From the IMG/VR virus record IMGVR_UViG_3300006176_000008, positions 1 through 34,302 of that record: a stretch of 34,302 bases of DNA. One strand, written 5' to 3'. The DNA comes from a virus. Below the pieces are notes generated by a model, which worked only from the letters and a program-made list of their open reading frames with translations, searched no databases and was not told the DNA's origin. Numbering within the stretch: position 1 is the first letter of the stretch; each line of letters starts with the position of its first letter. Made by a program: the position numbers and the translations under genes. Positions 5,596-11,889 of the stretch are shown piece by piece.

Positions 5596-5617
5596 TTTGA
5601 ACCTCCCGATTAACCTC

Positions 5618-5941
5618 TTAATAGTCCCCTGTTGCACCGCCGCCCCCGCTAGTACCCCCACCTGGATCGATAGTGCTAGGGTTAGGATCGATTGCGGGAG
5701 GGGCTGGATCCCACGTAGGAACAACGTTAGGCATACTAATAATTCCGTCATCATCGCGACGAGGAGGAGTCGTTGCATCCTCCGAATGACGGGATCGCTG
5801 GCGTCGTGCTGAATCCTCATGTTCGTGTCTCCGGCGCTCCTCCCTCTGCCTCCGTACGATTACAGCCTCAGCGGCTTCACGCGCCTTGATCCTCTGCCAT
5901 CGCTCTAGGCACGTTTCATCGTAAAGTCGGTGGATGGTCAT
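5618..5941 (-). CDS. Arg-rich hypothetical protein with Pro/Gly tail (107 aa)
   Basis: The N-terminal half is a strongly charged, Arg/Glu-rich helix (about residues 15-60, resembling a coiled coil). The C-terminal half is Pro/Asp/Gly-rich and probably disordered. No recognised domain. ATG 5941 lies 8 nt after the previous stop with AGGTG upstream; the next gene begins 22 nt after its stop. The opposing same-strand reading 5595-5820 competes for part of this sequence, but it lacks a ribosome binding site. Confidence 0.5.
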   Translation of the reverse strand: MTIHRLYDETCLERWQRIKAREAAEAVIVRRQREERRRHEHEDSARRQRSRHSEDATTPPRRDDDGIISMPNVVPTWDPAPPAIDPNPSTIDPGGGTSGGGGATGDY

Positions 5942-5949
5942 GTGTACAC

Positions 5950-6609
5950 CTATGCTGCGGGAAGATATTGCAATGCGGTTTCGTGCATTTGCTTCAACAT
6001 CCCCACAGCCTCTAAACCCTCTTTCTCTGCCTCAGCCATCAACAAAGGTAATCCAGTGTCGATGGATTCCTCGATTTCGGCTCGGGTTGCTTTGCGGCCT
6101 CTCGCGTACCAATCGATACGAATGGGTTTTCCCAGATGAAATAACACACCATCCCCTGCTTGAAAAGGCTTTGCTTTTGAAGTTTGGTAAAGAGCGACGG
6201 CGCCGGGATTCCTTTGAATTGCATTCCCAGCTGTTACTGGATGCTCGATCATGTCCTTGTAATCCCGTTTTTGGCGCGGATTAGTCAGGAACGGGCAAGC
6301 CTTAGCGGCGAACTCCGCGCACTCGCGATGGTTGGGCGGTTCTGAGGTGACGCGGTTAATCACACACATGGGTCCAATGACAAAGATCCGTGAAGATCCA
6401 ATCAGGGATCGTCCACAGATCCAACATCGGCTTTCGTTATAGGCTTGAGTCAATTTGCCGGGACCAATAATCCGAAAGTCAGGCTCGCCCCTCCCTGGGG
6501 GACAGGGTTCACCTCCTTTCAGCCATGCAACGAACCAGGGAACTGGATAACCGCGGCTATCTTTATGTAGATTGGCGATACGGGCTGGTATTTCTGGTAA
6601 GTTGATCAT
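5950..6609 (-). CDS. Conserved phage zinc-binding-like protein, paralog of 9040-9618 (219 aa)
   Basis: The protein opens with LPEIPARIANLHKDSRGYPVPW, continues to CWICGRSL (about residues 65-72), then IGPMCVINR, EPPNHRECAEFA and KACPFL. The Cys/His spacing suggests one or two zinc sites. The gene at 9040-9618 encodes the same series of motifs in the same order. The family is familiar from phage genomes as conserved hypothetical proteins; its role is not established. The start is ATG 6609, overlapping the stop of 6606-6776 as ATGA; a reading extended to 6690 would overlap that gene further. The C-terminal third is helical and charged and is not shared with the paralog. Confidence 0.75.
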   Translation of the reverse strand: MINLPEIPARIANLHKDSRGYPVPWFVAWLKGGEPCPPGRGEPDFRIIGPGKLTQAYNESRCWICGRSLIGSSRIFVIGPMCVINRVTSEPPNHRECAEFAAKACPFLTNPRQKRDYKDMIEHPVTAGNAIQRNPGAVALYQTSKAKPFQAGDGVLFHLGKPIRIDWYARGRKATRAEIEESIDTGLPLLMAEAEKEGLEAVGMLKQMHETALQYLPAA

Positions 6610-6776
6610 CTTGTCTCCCAGTAGGCTTTGAAAATTCCCCAAAAAATCATAGCACCGCCGGGAATGAAAAAAGCATAAAACCCATACCAATTATAGGTTA
6701 ATTCCCACATGAATAGACCCAAACACAGGACAAATAACCCCATAACTATGGTAGAAACGCCTGGAATTGAAAACAT
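6606..6776 (-). CDS. Small two-span membrane protein (56 aa)
   Basis: Two hydrophobic segments (about residues 8-24, IVMGLFVLCLGLFMWEL, and 29-50 including FYAFFIPGGAMIFWGI) are separated by a short polar turn, with a basic or polar C-terminus (KAYWETR). Size and topology are those of small phage membrane proteins, including some class II holins, but there is no lysis gene next to it to support that. ATG 6776 follows AGGGGA at 7 nt; the longer reading to 6824 lacks a ribosome binding site. It is coupled to the next gene through ATGA. Confidence 0.6.
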   Translation of the reverse strand: MFSIPGVSTIVMGLFVLCLGLFMWELTYNWYGFYAFFIPGGAMIFWGIFKAYWETR

Positions 6777-6799
6777 GGGTTTTCCCCTAAAATAAGGGT

Positions 6800-6835
6800 G
6801 GGATCGAGGCAGCGGGGGGCGCACGCCTCGATCCC
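6800..6835. terminator. Strong hairpin downstream of the PEP-CTERM gene
   Basis: GGGATCGAGGC (6800-6810) and GCCTCGATCCC (6825-6835) form a perfect 11-bp stem with a 14-nt G-rich loop. It lies between the PEP-CTERM gene and the next minus-strand gene. On the minus strand it is followed by CACCCTTATTTTAGG, which is only partly T-rich, so it may be a weak terminator or an mRNA-stabilising structure. Confidence 0.45.
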
Positions 6836-6894
6836 AATCGCAACCCTGTTGTGTGCGACGAATAGGGGGAACTACCGTCTACAGGGCCACGATA

Positions 6895-6944
6895 TCAGTG
6901 GAAGAGTCTGCGGAGGATTGCGGTGCTCCATGACCTTCCACTGA
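6895..6944. repeat. Inverted repeat just beyond the PEP-CTERM stop codon
   Basis: TCAGTGGAAG (6895-6904) and CTTCCACTGA (6935-6944) are perfect 10-bp inverted repeats, 30 nt apart, starting six bases beyond the stop of the PEP-CTERM gene. They could form a 3' end hairpin or mark the edge of an inserted cassette. No T-run follows. Confidence 0.5.
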
Positions 6945-6949
6945 ATTGT

Positions 6950-7597
6950 TCAGACGGCGTATCGTGCCGTCCGGTTACGCTTGTATCCCATGAACGCAAG
7001 CAGACCGAATCCAGCGACCAACATCGCCCAAGTCGAGGGCTCGGGAACATTGGTCGTCAACTGGATTGATCCGCCGAACGATTGCCGCGGCGCCGTGAAA
7101 TCCACAGCGAATTGGGTTTCATCCGAAGTGAACGGTCCAGTTGCCGATGAGACCGGTCCAAAGGAACCGTCGAGCAATGCGGCAGGGAACGTGTGCGTGG
7201 CGAGTAGCCCACCATTCGCAAACGTGCTCTCGGTTGTTGGGCCGGGATCGTTGGTCAAGCCGTTGACCGTAAAGGTCGAGAGCGTGTTTCCGAGCCCGGT
7301 GATTGCGCTTTGGAGAACATCGATGGTCAGTTCGTGCGCGCCAGTAAAGCCTACTGCCGCTGTGGCGTCGAGTGTGACGCTTGACAGATCGGCATTGGGC
7401 AGAATAGGCGAGCCCTGAGCATTGATCGTGATATTGGCGAAATTGGCATCGTTGGCTGTAAGCGAAGCCGCTCCCGTCGTGACCCCTGTGATGTTGTCGA
7501 TCAACGTTCCGTTATCGAACACCTCGATTTGCAGCGTGGCGTTGGCAGCACTTGCGAACCCTACAAGTGCCGTAGTGAGGAGGATAGTTTTTAACAT
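6950..7597 (-). CDS. PEP-CTERM sorting-domain surface protein (215 aa)
   Basis: The N-terminus MLKTILLTTALVGFASAANA is a classical Sec signal peptide with ANA cleavage site. The mature part (about residues 21-180) is Thr/Asn/Ala/Gly-rich and beta-rich, without Cys. The C-terminus (about residues 184-215) is a canonical PEP-CTERM tripartite signal: VPEPSTWAML, hydrophobic helix VAGFGLLAFMG, then basic YKRNR. In bacteria such proteins are recognised by the membrane protease exosortase (EpsH/Xrt) and sorted to the envelope or exopolysaccharide. No exosortase gene is in the window, so a host enzyme would be needed. The PEPSTWAML variant resembles alphaproteobacterial proteins. AAGG precedes the ATG at 7 nt. 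Visibly GC-richer than flanking genes and with its own regulatory region, it looks like a host-derived moron. Confidence 0.9.
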   Translation of the reverse strand: MLKTILLTTALVGFASAANATLQIEVFDNGTLIDNITGVTTGAASLTANDANFANITINAQGSPILPNADLSSVTLDATAAVGFTGAHELTIDVLQSAITGLGNTLSTFTVNGLTNDPGPTTESTFANGGLLATHTFPAALLDGSFGPVSSATGPFTSDETQFAVDFTAPRQSFGGSIQLTTNVPEPSTWAMLVAGFGLLAFMGYKRNRTARYAV

Positions 7598-7643
7598 AGT
7601 AAACCTTTCACCGCCTGAGAAGCAGAAACCTGCTCCATCAACA

Positions 7644-7674
7644 GAACATTAACATAATTTAATGTTCCAGTCAA
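7644..7674 (-). promoter_or_regulatory. Promoter-like site with embedded operator dyad for the PEP-CTERM gene
   Basis: On the minus strand TTGACT (7674-7669) and TAATGT (7651-7646) are 17 nt apart. The -10 box is weak. The perfect inverted repeat GAACATTA (7644-7651) / TAATGTTC (7660-7667) spans the -10 and spacer, and a third half-site GAACAT lies at 7675-7680. A dimeric repressor bound here would block RNA polymerase. The regulator is unknown. Confidence 0.5.
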
Positions 7675-7693
7675 GAACATATTTTTGTCATAT

Positions 7694-8236
7694 TTATCCT
7701 ACTTGCCCGCTGTGTTCCTCACGCCTCACCCTCTCTTTTCCTTTATCCGTTAGAGCGTAGCCACGAGGATGAACCTTGATTGCCTCTCCCCGAGCGACCA
7801 TCTTAGTGATAGCTCCCATAGCGGTTCCTGGCTCAAATCCCTCAACCTTGAGCATCCGTTTCAATTCGGCAAGGCCCATTGGGCCCCCATTGTCAGATAG
7901 AAACTGGGCAAGGAAGTGGTGAGCCGGTTTGCCGGAAGGGTGATAGAAACGATCGGCGAATGGAATTCTATTGCCTTTTGGCTTTGGTTTTGCCTTTGGC
8001 TTTTTCTCGGCTGATTTCGCCTCCTTCATCCGCTTAGCCATAGATGGCATTTCTGCCTCAATCACTGGGGGACGATTAGTGGCGATTTTTTGAACATCAA
8101 CCAGTTCGACGCCAGGAATCTTTAGGAGTTCTTGGAGTACCGAACTGTTTAGCGTGTTAATTGTTACTTGGTATGTTGGAAATTCCCAGTGATGCATATC
8201 ACCCTTATTGAGGGTATCAAGGAACGTCTTAGGCAT
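7694..8236 (-). CDS. Probable winged-helix DNA-binding protein (180 aa)
   Basis: The N-terminal domain (about residues 1-60) is small and mixed (FPTYQVTINTLNSSVLQELL). A Lys/Pro/Ala-rich linker (about 68-90) follows. The C-terminal domain (about 95-175) has the helix-helix-helix-wing pattern of a winged helix: HHFLAQFLSDNGGPMGLAELKRML, then TAMGAITKMVARGEAIK and the wing HPRGYALTDKGKERV. DNA binding is inferred from this pattern. ATG 8236 is preceded by GAGGAG at 8 nt and lies 4 nt after the small gene at 8241-8369. The promoter at 8376-8404 should drive both. A role as phage transcriptional regulator is plausible but unproven. Confidence 0.7.
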   Translation of the reverse strand: MPKTFLDTLNKGDMHHWEFPTYQVTINTLNSSVLQELLKIPGVELVDVQKIATNRPPVIEAEMPSMAKRMKEAKSAEKKPKAKPKPKGNRIPFADRFYHPSGKPAHHFLAQFLSDNGGPMGLAELKRMLKVEGFEPGTAMGAITKMVARGEAIKVHPRGYALTDKGKERVRREEHSGQVG

Positions 8237-8240
8237 TGTG

Positions 8241-8369
8241 CTATCTCCTCATTTTTTGACATGCACGGCACCATGCATGAGGGTTACTGGGCCAGAGTTC
8301 TTTGCATATAAATGGCCGACCTTTAAGCCACAGATAGCATCGTCTTTTTTGAGCCAGTAAATATTTCAT
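8241..8369 (-). CDS. Very small Cys-rich basic protein, apparently leaderless (42 aa)
   Basis: The frame encodes a basic 42-residue peptide with four Cys (C11, C22, C34, C37), including CRAC near the end, and many Arg, Trp and Lys. This fits a mini zinc finger. Its ATG at 8369 has no Shine-Dalgarno, but it lies exactly where transcription from the 8376-8404 promoter should start, so the mRNA would be leaderless. The stop lies 4 nt before the 7694-8236 gene and the ribosome binding site of that gene is inside this frame. Function unknown. Confidence 0.45.
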   Translation of the reverse strand: MKYLLAQKRRCYLWLKGRPFICKELWPSNPHAWCRACQKMRR

Positions 8370-8375
8370 GGAGAT

Positions 8376-8404
8376 AGTATAGCATACAGAGATTATCCTG
8401 TCAA
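8376..8404 (-). promoter_or_regulatory. Strong sigma70 promoter with extended -10
   Basis: On the minus strand TTGACA (8404-8399, perfect) and TATACT (8381-8376, five of six) are 17 nt apart and the spacer ends in TATGC, giving the extended TGC motif. Transcription should begin at about 8369-8370. It sits directly behind the nuclease gene and drives the 8241-8369 and 7694-8236 genes. Confidence 0.85.
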
Positions 8405-8406
8405 AT

Positions 8407-8958
8407 TCAGTCGCCCCGAATCTGGCTCATTTTCGCCCCTTCCTCGTCATCATGGCTGATAACGAGGTCTTTAACCCATCTTTTTCGTTCCACCTCCTCT
8501 ACATGTGTCTGCATGGCTTTAATACGTTGTTCCTCAGTCTCTGTTATTAAACCCGCTTCTGCACGGGTTCCGTCTCCAAGAGCCCATTCTGGGTTGACTT
8601 TGGCTGAAAATCTTGGAGCCATCTGATATCGTAGCACTCGGTAATGCTTTCGGAGCGTTCCCCCAAAGAACAAACCCCATTCTTGACGGGACAAGCAAAA
8701 GACTAGGACTCGGCCTTTAGCTCCACCTAGTGAAGCTTCATCCAAGGTTTTGGCTTGATGTTCCTCTAAACCGATAATATCTCGGGGATCATCAACGCAT
8801 TTCACCTCCGCCAGTCCCGACCCCACGCTGGGGTGGGATATTAGGAAGTCGGGCACTCCCTTGACATTCGGGTTGGTTAGCCTGAGGATATAACCGCCAA
8901 CAGCAGACCAATCCCTTTTGAGACGGGGGTAGGCTCGATTGAGTTCTTGCGTTCCCAT
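8407..8958 (-). CDS. PD-(D/E)XK nuclease, VRR-NUC/resolvase-like (183 aa)
   Basis: Residues about 24-54 contain GGYILRLTNPNVKGVPDFLI and, after a short loop, GLAEVKCV. This is the PD-(D/E)XK core: GxPD supplies the first Asp and ExK (AEVK) the second acidic residue and Lys. Folds with this spacing include VRR-NUC and Holliday-junction-resolvase-like phage nucleases, so a Mg-dependent DNA nuclease acting on replication or recombination intermediates is likely. The C-terminal third is a charged helical extension. ATG 8958 has GGAGA at 6 nt. The gene lies downstream of SNF2 helicase, HTH and zinc-protein genes in the same direction and overlaps the 8792-9043 frame. Confidence 0.8.
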   Translation of the reverse strand: MGTQELNRAYPRLKRDWSAVGGYILRLTNPNVKGVPDFLISHPSVGSGLAEVKCVDDPRDIIGLEEHQAKTLDEASLGGAKGRVLVFCLSRQEWGLFFGGTLRKHYRVLRYQMAPRFSAKVNPEWALGDGTRAEAGLITETEEQRIKAMQTHVEEVERKRWVKDLVISHDDEEGAKMSQIRGD

Positions 8959-9043
8959 TTAAATCTCCACAGCAGCCACAGCATTCATGGTAGTGTTTAC
9001 AGCAAGGAAAGGGGCATTCAAAGAAGGGGCGAGCGGATTTCAT
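8792..9043 (-). CDS. Cys-rich small protein overlapping the nuclease gene (83 aa)
   Basis: The ATG at 9043 overlaps the previous stop (ATGA) and has a perfect AAGGAG at 6 nt, so translation very probably begins here. The first 27 residues are extraordinarily rich in Cys and His (ECPFPCCKHYHECCGCCGDL), suggesting metal binding. The frame then runs 167 nt into the nuclease gene in another frame, giving a Pro/Gly-rich tail ending at 8792. Either two genes truly overlap, or this is mainly a coupling leader for the nuclease. The start is well supported; the biological role is not. Confidence 0.45.
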   Translation of the reverse strand: MKSARPFFECPFPCCKHYHECCGCCGDLNGNARTQSSLPPSQKGLVCCWRLYPQANQPECQGSARLPNIPPQRGVGTGGGEMR

Positions 9044-9618
9044 TGGTAGCTCCTTATATCTGGCATTCCCCCTGCAATTTGTTTGGCATCAAATTCTCCT
9101 AATAATACTCCATCTTTCCAGAATTCCATTCTACGATAGGGTCGTTTGGGCACTAAATAGCCATTGGGTGTTTCATTCTGTCCAATAGCCATTACTGCTA
9201 TGAATAATTTGGGTCGAGTGGGATCCAGTGTTGGATCAAGAAATGCCACGACTCCTTTGGCTTTTGCAGGGTCTAATGTCCCGCTATCAATGCGTTTGGT
9301 GTATTTGGCACTGATTAAATAGGGACAAGTACATACCGCAAATGTCATACATTCGTGGTGAAGAGGGGGATCAATATAAGCTCCATTTGGATGAATTGCA
9401 GAGCCAGGACCGCCAACAAACCACCGCCCTCTCAGGAGTTTGAAGCCACAGATCGCGCACAAATCCTCACTCTTGCACCGCATTACCTTCAATGTGTCAT
9501 TAATGGTGAAATGGGGCTTGTTGTCATTATCCCGAAATACAGTCCAGGGAATTGGATATCCCCTGTGATCCTTCTCCAAATGTTTCATGCGATCGGGGAT
9601 TCTTGGTAATGGCATCAT
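9040..9618 (-). CDS. Conserved phage zinc-binding-like protein, paralog of 5950-6609 (192 aa)
   Basis: The sequence LPRIPDRMKHLEKDHRGYPIPW at the start, then CAICGFKL, FVGGPGSAI, DPPLHHECMTFA and CTCPYL, follows the 5950-6609 protein motif for motif. The shared CxxCG, HHEC and CPYL/CPFL elements suggest a structural zinc site. The C-terminal part (from about residue 110) differs from the paralog. Starts at 9618 (two consecutive ATG codons) overlapping the stop of the HTH gene as ATGA, and ends in ATGA with the Cys-rich frame. The family is widespread in phages as hypothetical proteins; its function is unknown to me. Confidence 0.75.
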   Translation of the reverse strand: MMPLPRIPDRMKHLEKDHRGYPIPWTVFRDNDNKPHFTINDTLKVMRCKSEDLCAICGFKLLRGRWFVGGPGSAIHPNGAYIDPPLHHECMTFAVCTCPYLISAKYTKRIDSGTLDPAKAKGVVAFLDPTLDPTRPKLFIAVMAIGQNETPNGYLVPKRPYRRMEFWKDGVLLGEFDAKQIAGGMPDIRSYQ

Positions 9619-10079
9619 TTCTTTGTCCCGATCGGTGGAATAGATTGAACAATTCGGGGAACAATTTTCCCTTTGACATTGACGGGATCAGGTGATATAG
9701 GTTTAGTTGATGATGGTCTTCCATAGATTGAAGCCCAGCTTGGATCTTTGTTCTTAGCCTCAAGCCGGTGCATAATATTTCGGGGTGTTTGCTCTTTCGC
9801 TGGGGTAGTATGATAGGGAGTGGGTCTAATTTCTTCTGGATAATTTAATGGTACAGGGGCCAGTTTATAGCCTATACAGCGTAATACCGCATTAATTGTT
9901 GCGGCTTGTGGTTTCTTAGTCTTGCCACTAAACCAATTCCTTAGAGTCCAGGCTGTGACCCCTGATCGTGCTTCAATCTCTTTGTAGGTAATGCCACTTT
10001 CTTCTACAATTGTGCGGATATAATCAATAATGGGATCTTTATCGATGAAGCTGTAGGACTTATAGGTGAATCCTGGCAT
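9615..10079 (-). CDS. HTH (XRE/Cro-CI type) transcriptional regulator (154 aa)
   Basis: Residues about 15-72 form a lambda-repressor-like helix-turn-helix: DYIRTIVEESGITYKEIEAR, SGVTAWTLRNWFSGKTKKPQ, then TINAVLRCIGYKL. The recognition helix would be VTAWTLRNWF. The C-terminal half is Pro-rich, basic and apparently unstructured, with no peptidase domain, so it is not a LexA/CI-type cleavable repressor. It is transcribed from a perfect consensus promoter at 10111-10139 and overlaps the next gene by ATGA. A role in controlling the early region or its own promoter is likely, by inference. Confidence 0.8.
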   Translation of the reverse strand: MPGFTYKSYSFIDKDPIIDYIRTIVEESGITYKEIEARSGVTAWTLRNWFSGKTKKPQAATINAVLRCIGYKLAPVPLNYPEEIRPTPYHTTPAKEQTPRNIMHRLEAKNKDPSWASIYGRPSSTKPISPDPVNVKGKIVPRIVQSIPPIGTKK

Positions 10080-10110
10080 GTGTGTCTTTCTTCACTGGTG
10101 TTATCCATTT

Positions 10111-10139
10111 ATTATAGCATAGTCGTGGCCCCTTGTCAA
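10111..10139 (-). promoter_or_regulatory. Perfect consensus sigma70 promoter with extended -10
   Basis: On the minus strand TTGACA (10139-10134) and TATAAT (10116-10111) are exactly 17 nt apart and the spacer ends in TATGC. All twelve consensus bases match. Transcription should start near 10104, giving a 25-nt leader to the HTH gene. It begins right at the end of the SNF2 gene, so the HTH-nuclease group can be transcribed independently. Confidence 0.92.
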
Positions 10140-10143
10140 ATTC

Positions 10144-11889
10144 CTATATTTCATCTACCAGTTTCGCCATATCAGTAGCGAGTTTTAATTGGGCTGCTAA
10201 ATCCCGTTTATCGATCAGGTTCTTCCAAATCAAGCGGTCAATTGGGAATCCGAAGATATCGAAGTAATAGCAGGTTTGTTCTTGACCTGCTCTCCATGTT
10301 CGTCGGGTCGATTGAATCCGATGACCATAATTATATGAATTGGAATAATAGATGGTTCGGTTAGCGATTTGGAGATTAAGGGCTTCTCCACCCGATCCTG
10401 TTGTCGCAACCAAGGTGTGGGGGCTTGAAATATCCTCACTTTGGAAAGCCAGCTTATTAAGTTCGCATTGTTTATCCGATAGTCTTCCAGAGAACTCAAC
10501 CGCATTGAATCCCATTACCTTTGCTGTCTCCATGAGCATGTTGATATCCTCATGGAAACGGCAATAGATGATGGTTTTCTGGTGCTTGCTAACTAATTCC
10601 TCTAAAACGTATTCAGGACGTTCCATTGATAGGCGTTGAACGTTTCGTGGCGCCCCCTCTTCTGCTCCAGGCATTAGGTCAGAGTAGAAGAATCCGTTTG
10701 ATATTTGGGCTAGAACGGTGAATTTGCTGGCAGCATTGGCACAAGTACGTCGGACAGTTTCATAATCGCCACTTTCTAAGGCGATCTGGAGTTCGGCGAC
10801 TAACTCTCTTTTCACTCGCGCGTATTGGTCTCTCTGGAGATCATTGGGCTCAAATCGGCGTTCTTCCCAGATTTGAGGTGGCATATCCATTACATCGGTG
10901 ATTTTGATATACCGACAGTGAGGAGCAATACGTGAGGTTAACTCCTCAATGTTCTTGTAATCCACAATCTCCTTGATCTGGTAGCCACCCATCACGCAAT
11001 ACTGATTGGTGAAGGATTGCATCGTATTATGACCGATGATATTGGGATCAAGAATCCAGAACTGTGCGAGCAGATCCTCAAAGCCTTTGGGCTGAGGTTC
11101 ACCGGAGAACAAGAATTTCTTGACCATGCATTCTCCGGCACGATCAATGACTAGGGATAGATTGGTAAATCTCTCTGCTCCCCAGCCCTTGAAATTTTGG
11201 CTTTCGTCAACAAAGAGGGCGCATCGCCCCCGTCCACTTCCTCCTGTAACGAACTCCAAAATTTGAGCGGTTTGTCGTTTTGATTGGAAAGCTCCTGGAG
11301 TCGAGAACCCAATCATTATCTTTTCATCGGGATATTTCATTTCCCGCTTTTTAGCGGTAGCAGGCATTTCACCCTTCAGATATTTGATGGAAGGAGGCAT
11401 CCACTTAGGAAGCTCCTCATTCATGAACTGGGGGCGACCACGTTTAGTGGTTATAACAAGTGCCCTATCTATAAGCTTGCGCGCAAAGAACTCCGCTATC
11501 AGGTAGCATATGGTGCTGGATTTAGCTGTTCCCATATCATCCCAGAAAGCATAATAGGGACGAGATAGTCCTATATCAACAGCCTCATCCTGATGCTTGA
11601 AAGGTTGTTTTTTGTCTGGATCCTGAGGAGCTAGTCGGGTATGTTTCTCAACAACAGGTACAACTATTTTGATCCGTGCGATAGTGCCATCAGCATCATG
11701 GATGGGATCGTTTGGAAATAGTCTTTCATAGGCCTCAATTGAGTGCCGAGTTGCCTCGAATATAAGGCCCCCTGTATCCAGGAACTTGTGATAAGAGGGG
11801 AGACTAGAAGCAAATCGGAACAAAGCAGGTGAAGCATGACCCACTGTTACTTGTCCACGTCTTGCTACAGGTTGGTTGTTATCGGTCAT
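10144..11889 (-). CDS. SNF2/DEAD-like superfamily 2 helicase-ATPase (581 aa)
   Basis: Two RecA-like domains are present. Domain 1 has a KHQ Q-motif at residue 98, Walker A WDDMGTAKSS (about 116-125; GTAKS in place of the usual GxGKT), Walker B FVDES (about 226-230, SNF2-type DEx[SH]) and motif III FSGEP (about 261). Domain 2 has TIIYCRFHEDIN, motif V ATTGSGGEALNLQ and motif VI QSTRRTWRAGQ (about 526-536) with both arginine fingers. Phage enzymes of this type translocate on or remodel DNA during replication or recombination. There are no extra methylase or nuclease domains. The start overlaps the preceding stop as ATGA. The nuclease gene nearby suggests a joint role in DNA processing, as an inference. 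Confidence 0.9.
   Translation of the reverse strand: MTDNNQPVARRGQVTVGHASPALFRFASSLPSYHKFLDTGGLIFEATRHSIEAYERLFPNDPIHDADGTIARIKIVVPVVEKHTRLAPQDPDKKQPFKHQDEAVDIGLSRPYYAFWDDMGTAKSSTICYLIAEFFARKLIDRALVITTKRGRPQFMNEELPKWMPPSIKYLKGEMPATAKKREMKYPDEKIMIGFSTPGAFQSKRQTAQILEFVTGGSGRGRCALFVDESQNFKGWGAERFTNLSLVIDRAGECMVKKFLFSGEPQPKGFEDLLAQFWILDPNIIGHNTMQSFTNQYCVMGGYQIKEIVDYKNIEELTSRIAPHCRYIKITDVMDMPPQIWEERRFEPNDLQRDQYARVKRELVAELQIALESGDYETVRRTCANAASKFTVLAQISNGFFYSDLMPGAEEGAPRNVQRLSMERPEYVLEELVSKHQKTIIYCRFHEDINMLMETAKVMGFNAVEFSGRLSDKQCELNKLAFQSEDISSPHTLVATTGSGGEALNLQIANRTIYYSNSYNYGHRIQSTRRTWRAGQEQTCYYFDIFGFPIDRLIWKNLIDKRDLAAQLKLATDMAKLVDEI

Noticed and set aside
5596-5820. Upstream extension of the 5095-5595 gene with a membrane-like segment (MTELLVCLTLFLRGIQ)
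   Set aside because: It overlaps the 5618-5941 gene out of frame, has no ribosome binding site, while ATG 5595 has an excellent GGGAGG.
8946-8965. TTTAAAT heptamer in the Cys-rich frame as a programmed -1 frameshift site
   Set aside because: It has the correct phase for slippage, but the -1 frame is not the nuclease frame and stops after about 27 codons, so it would not make a useful fusion.
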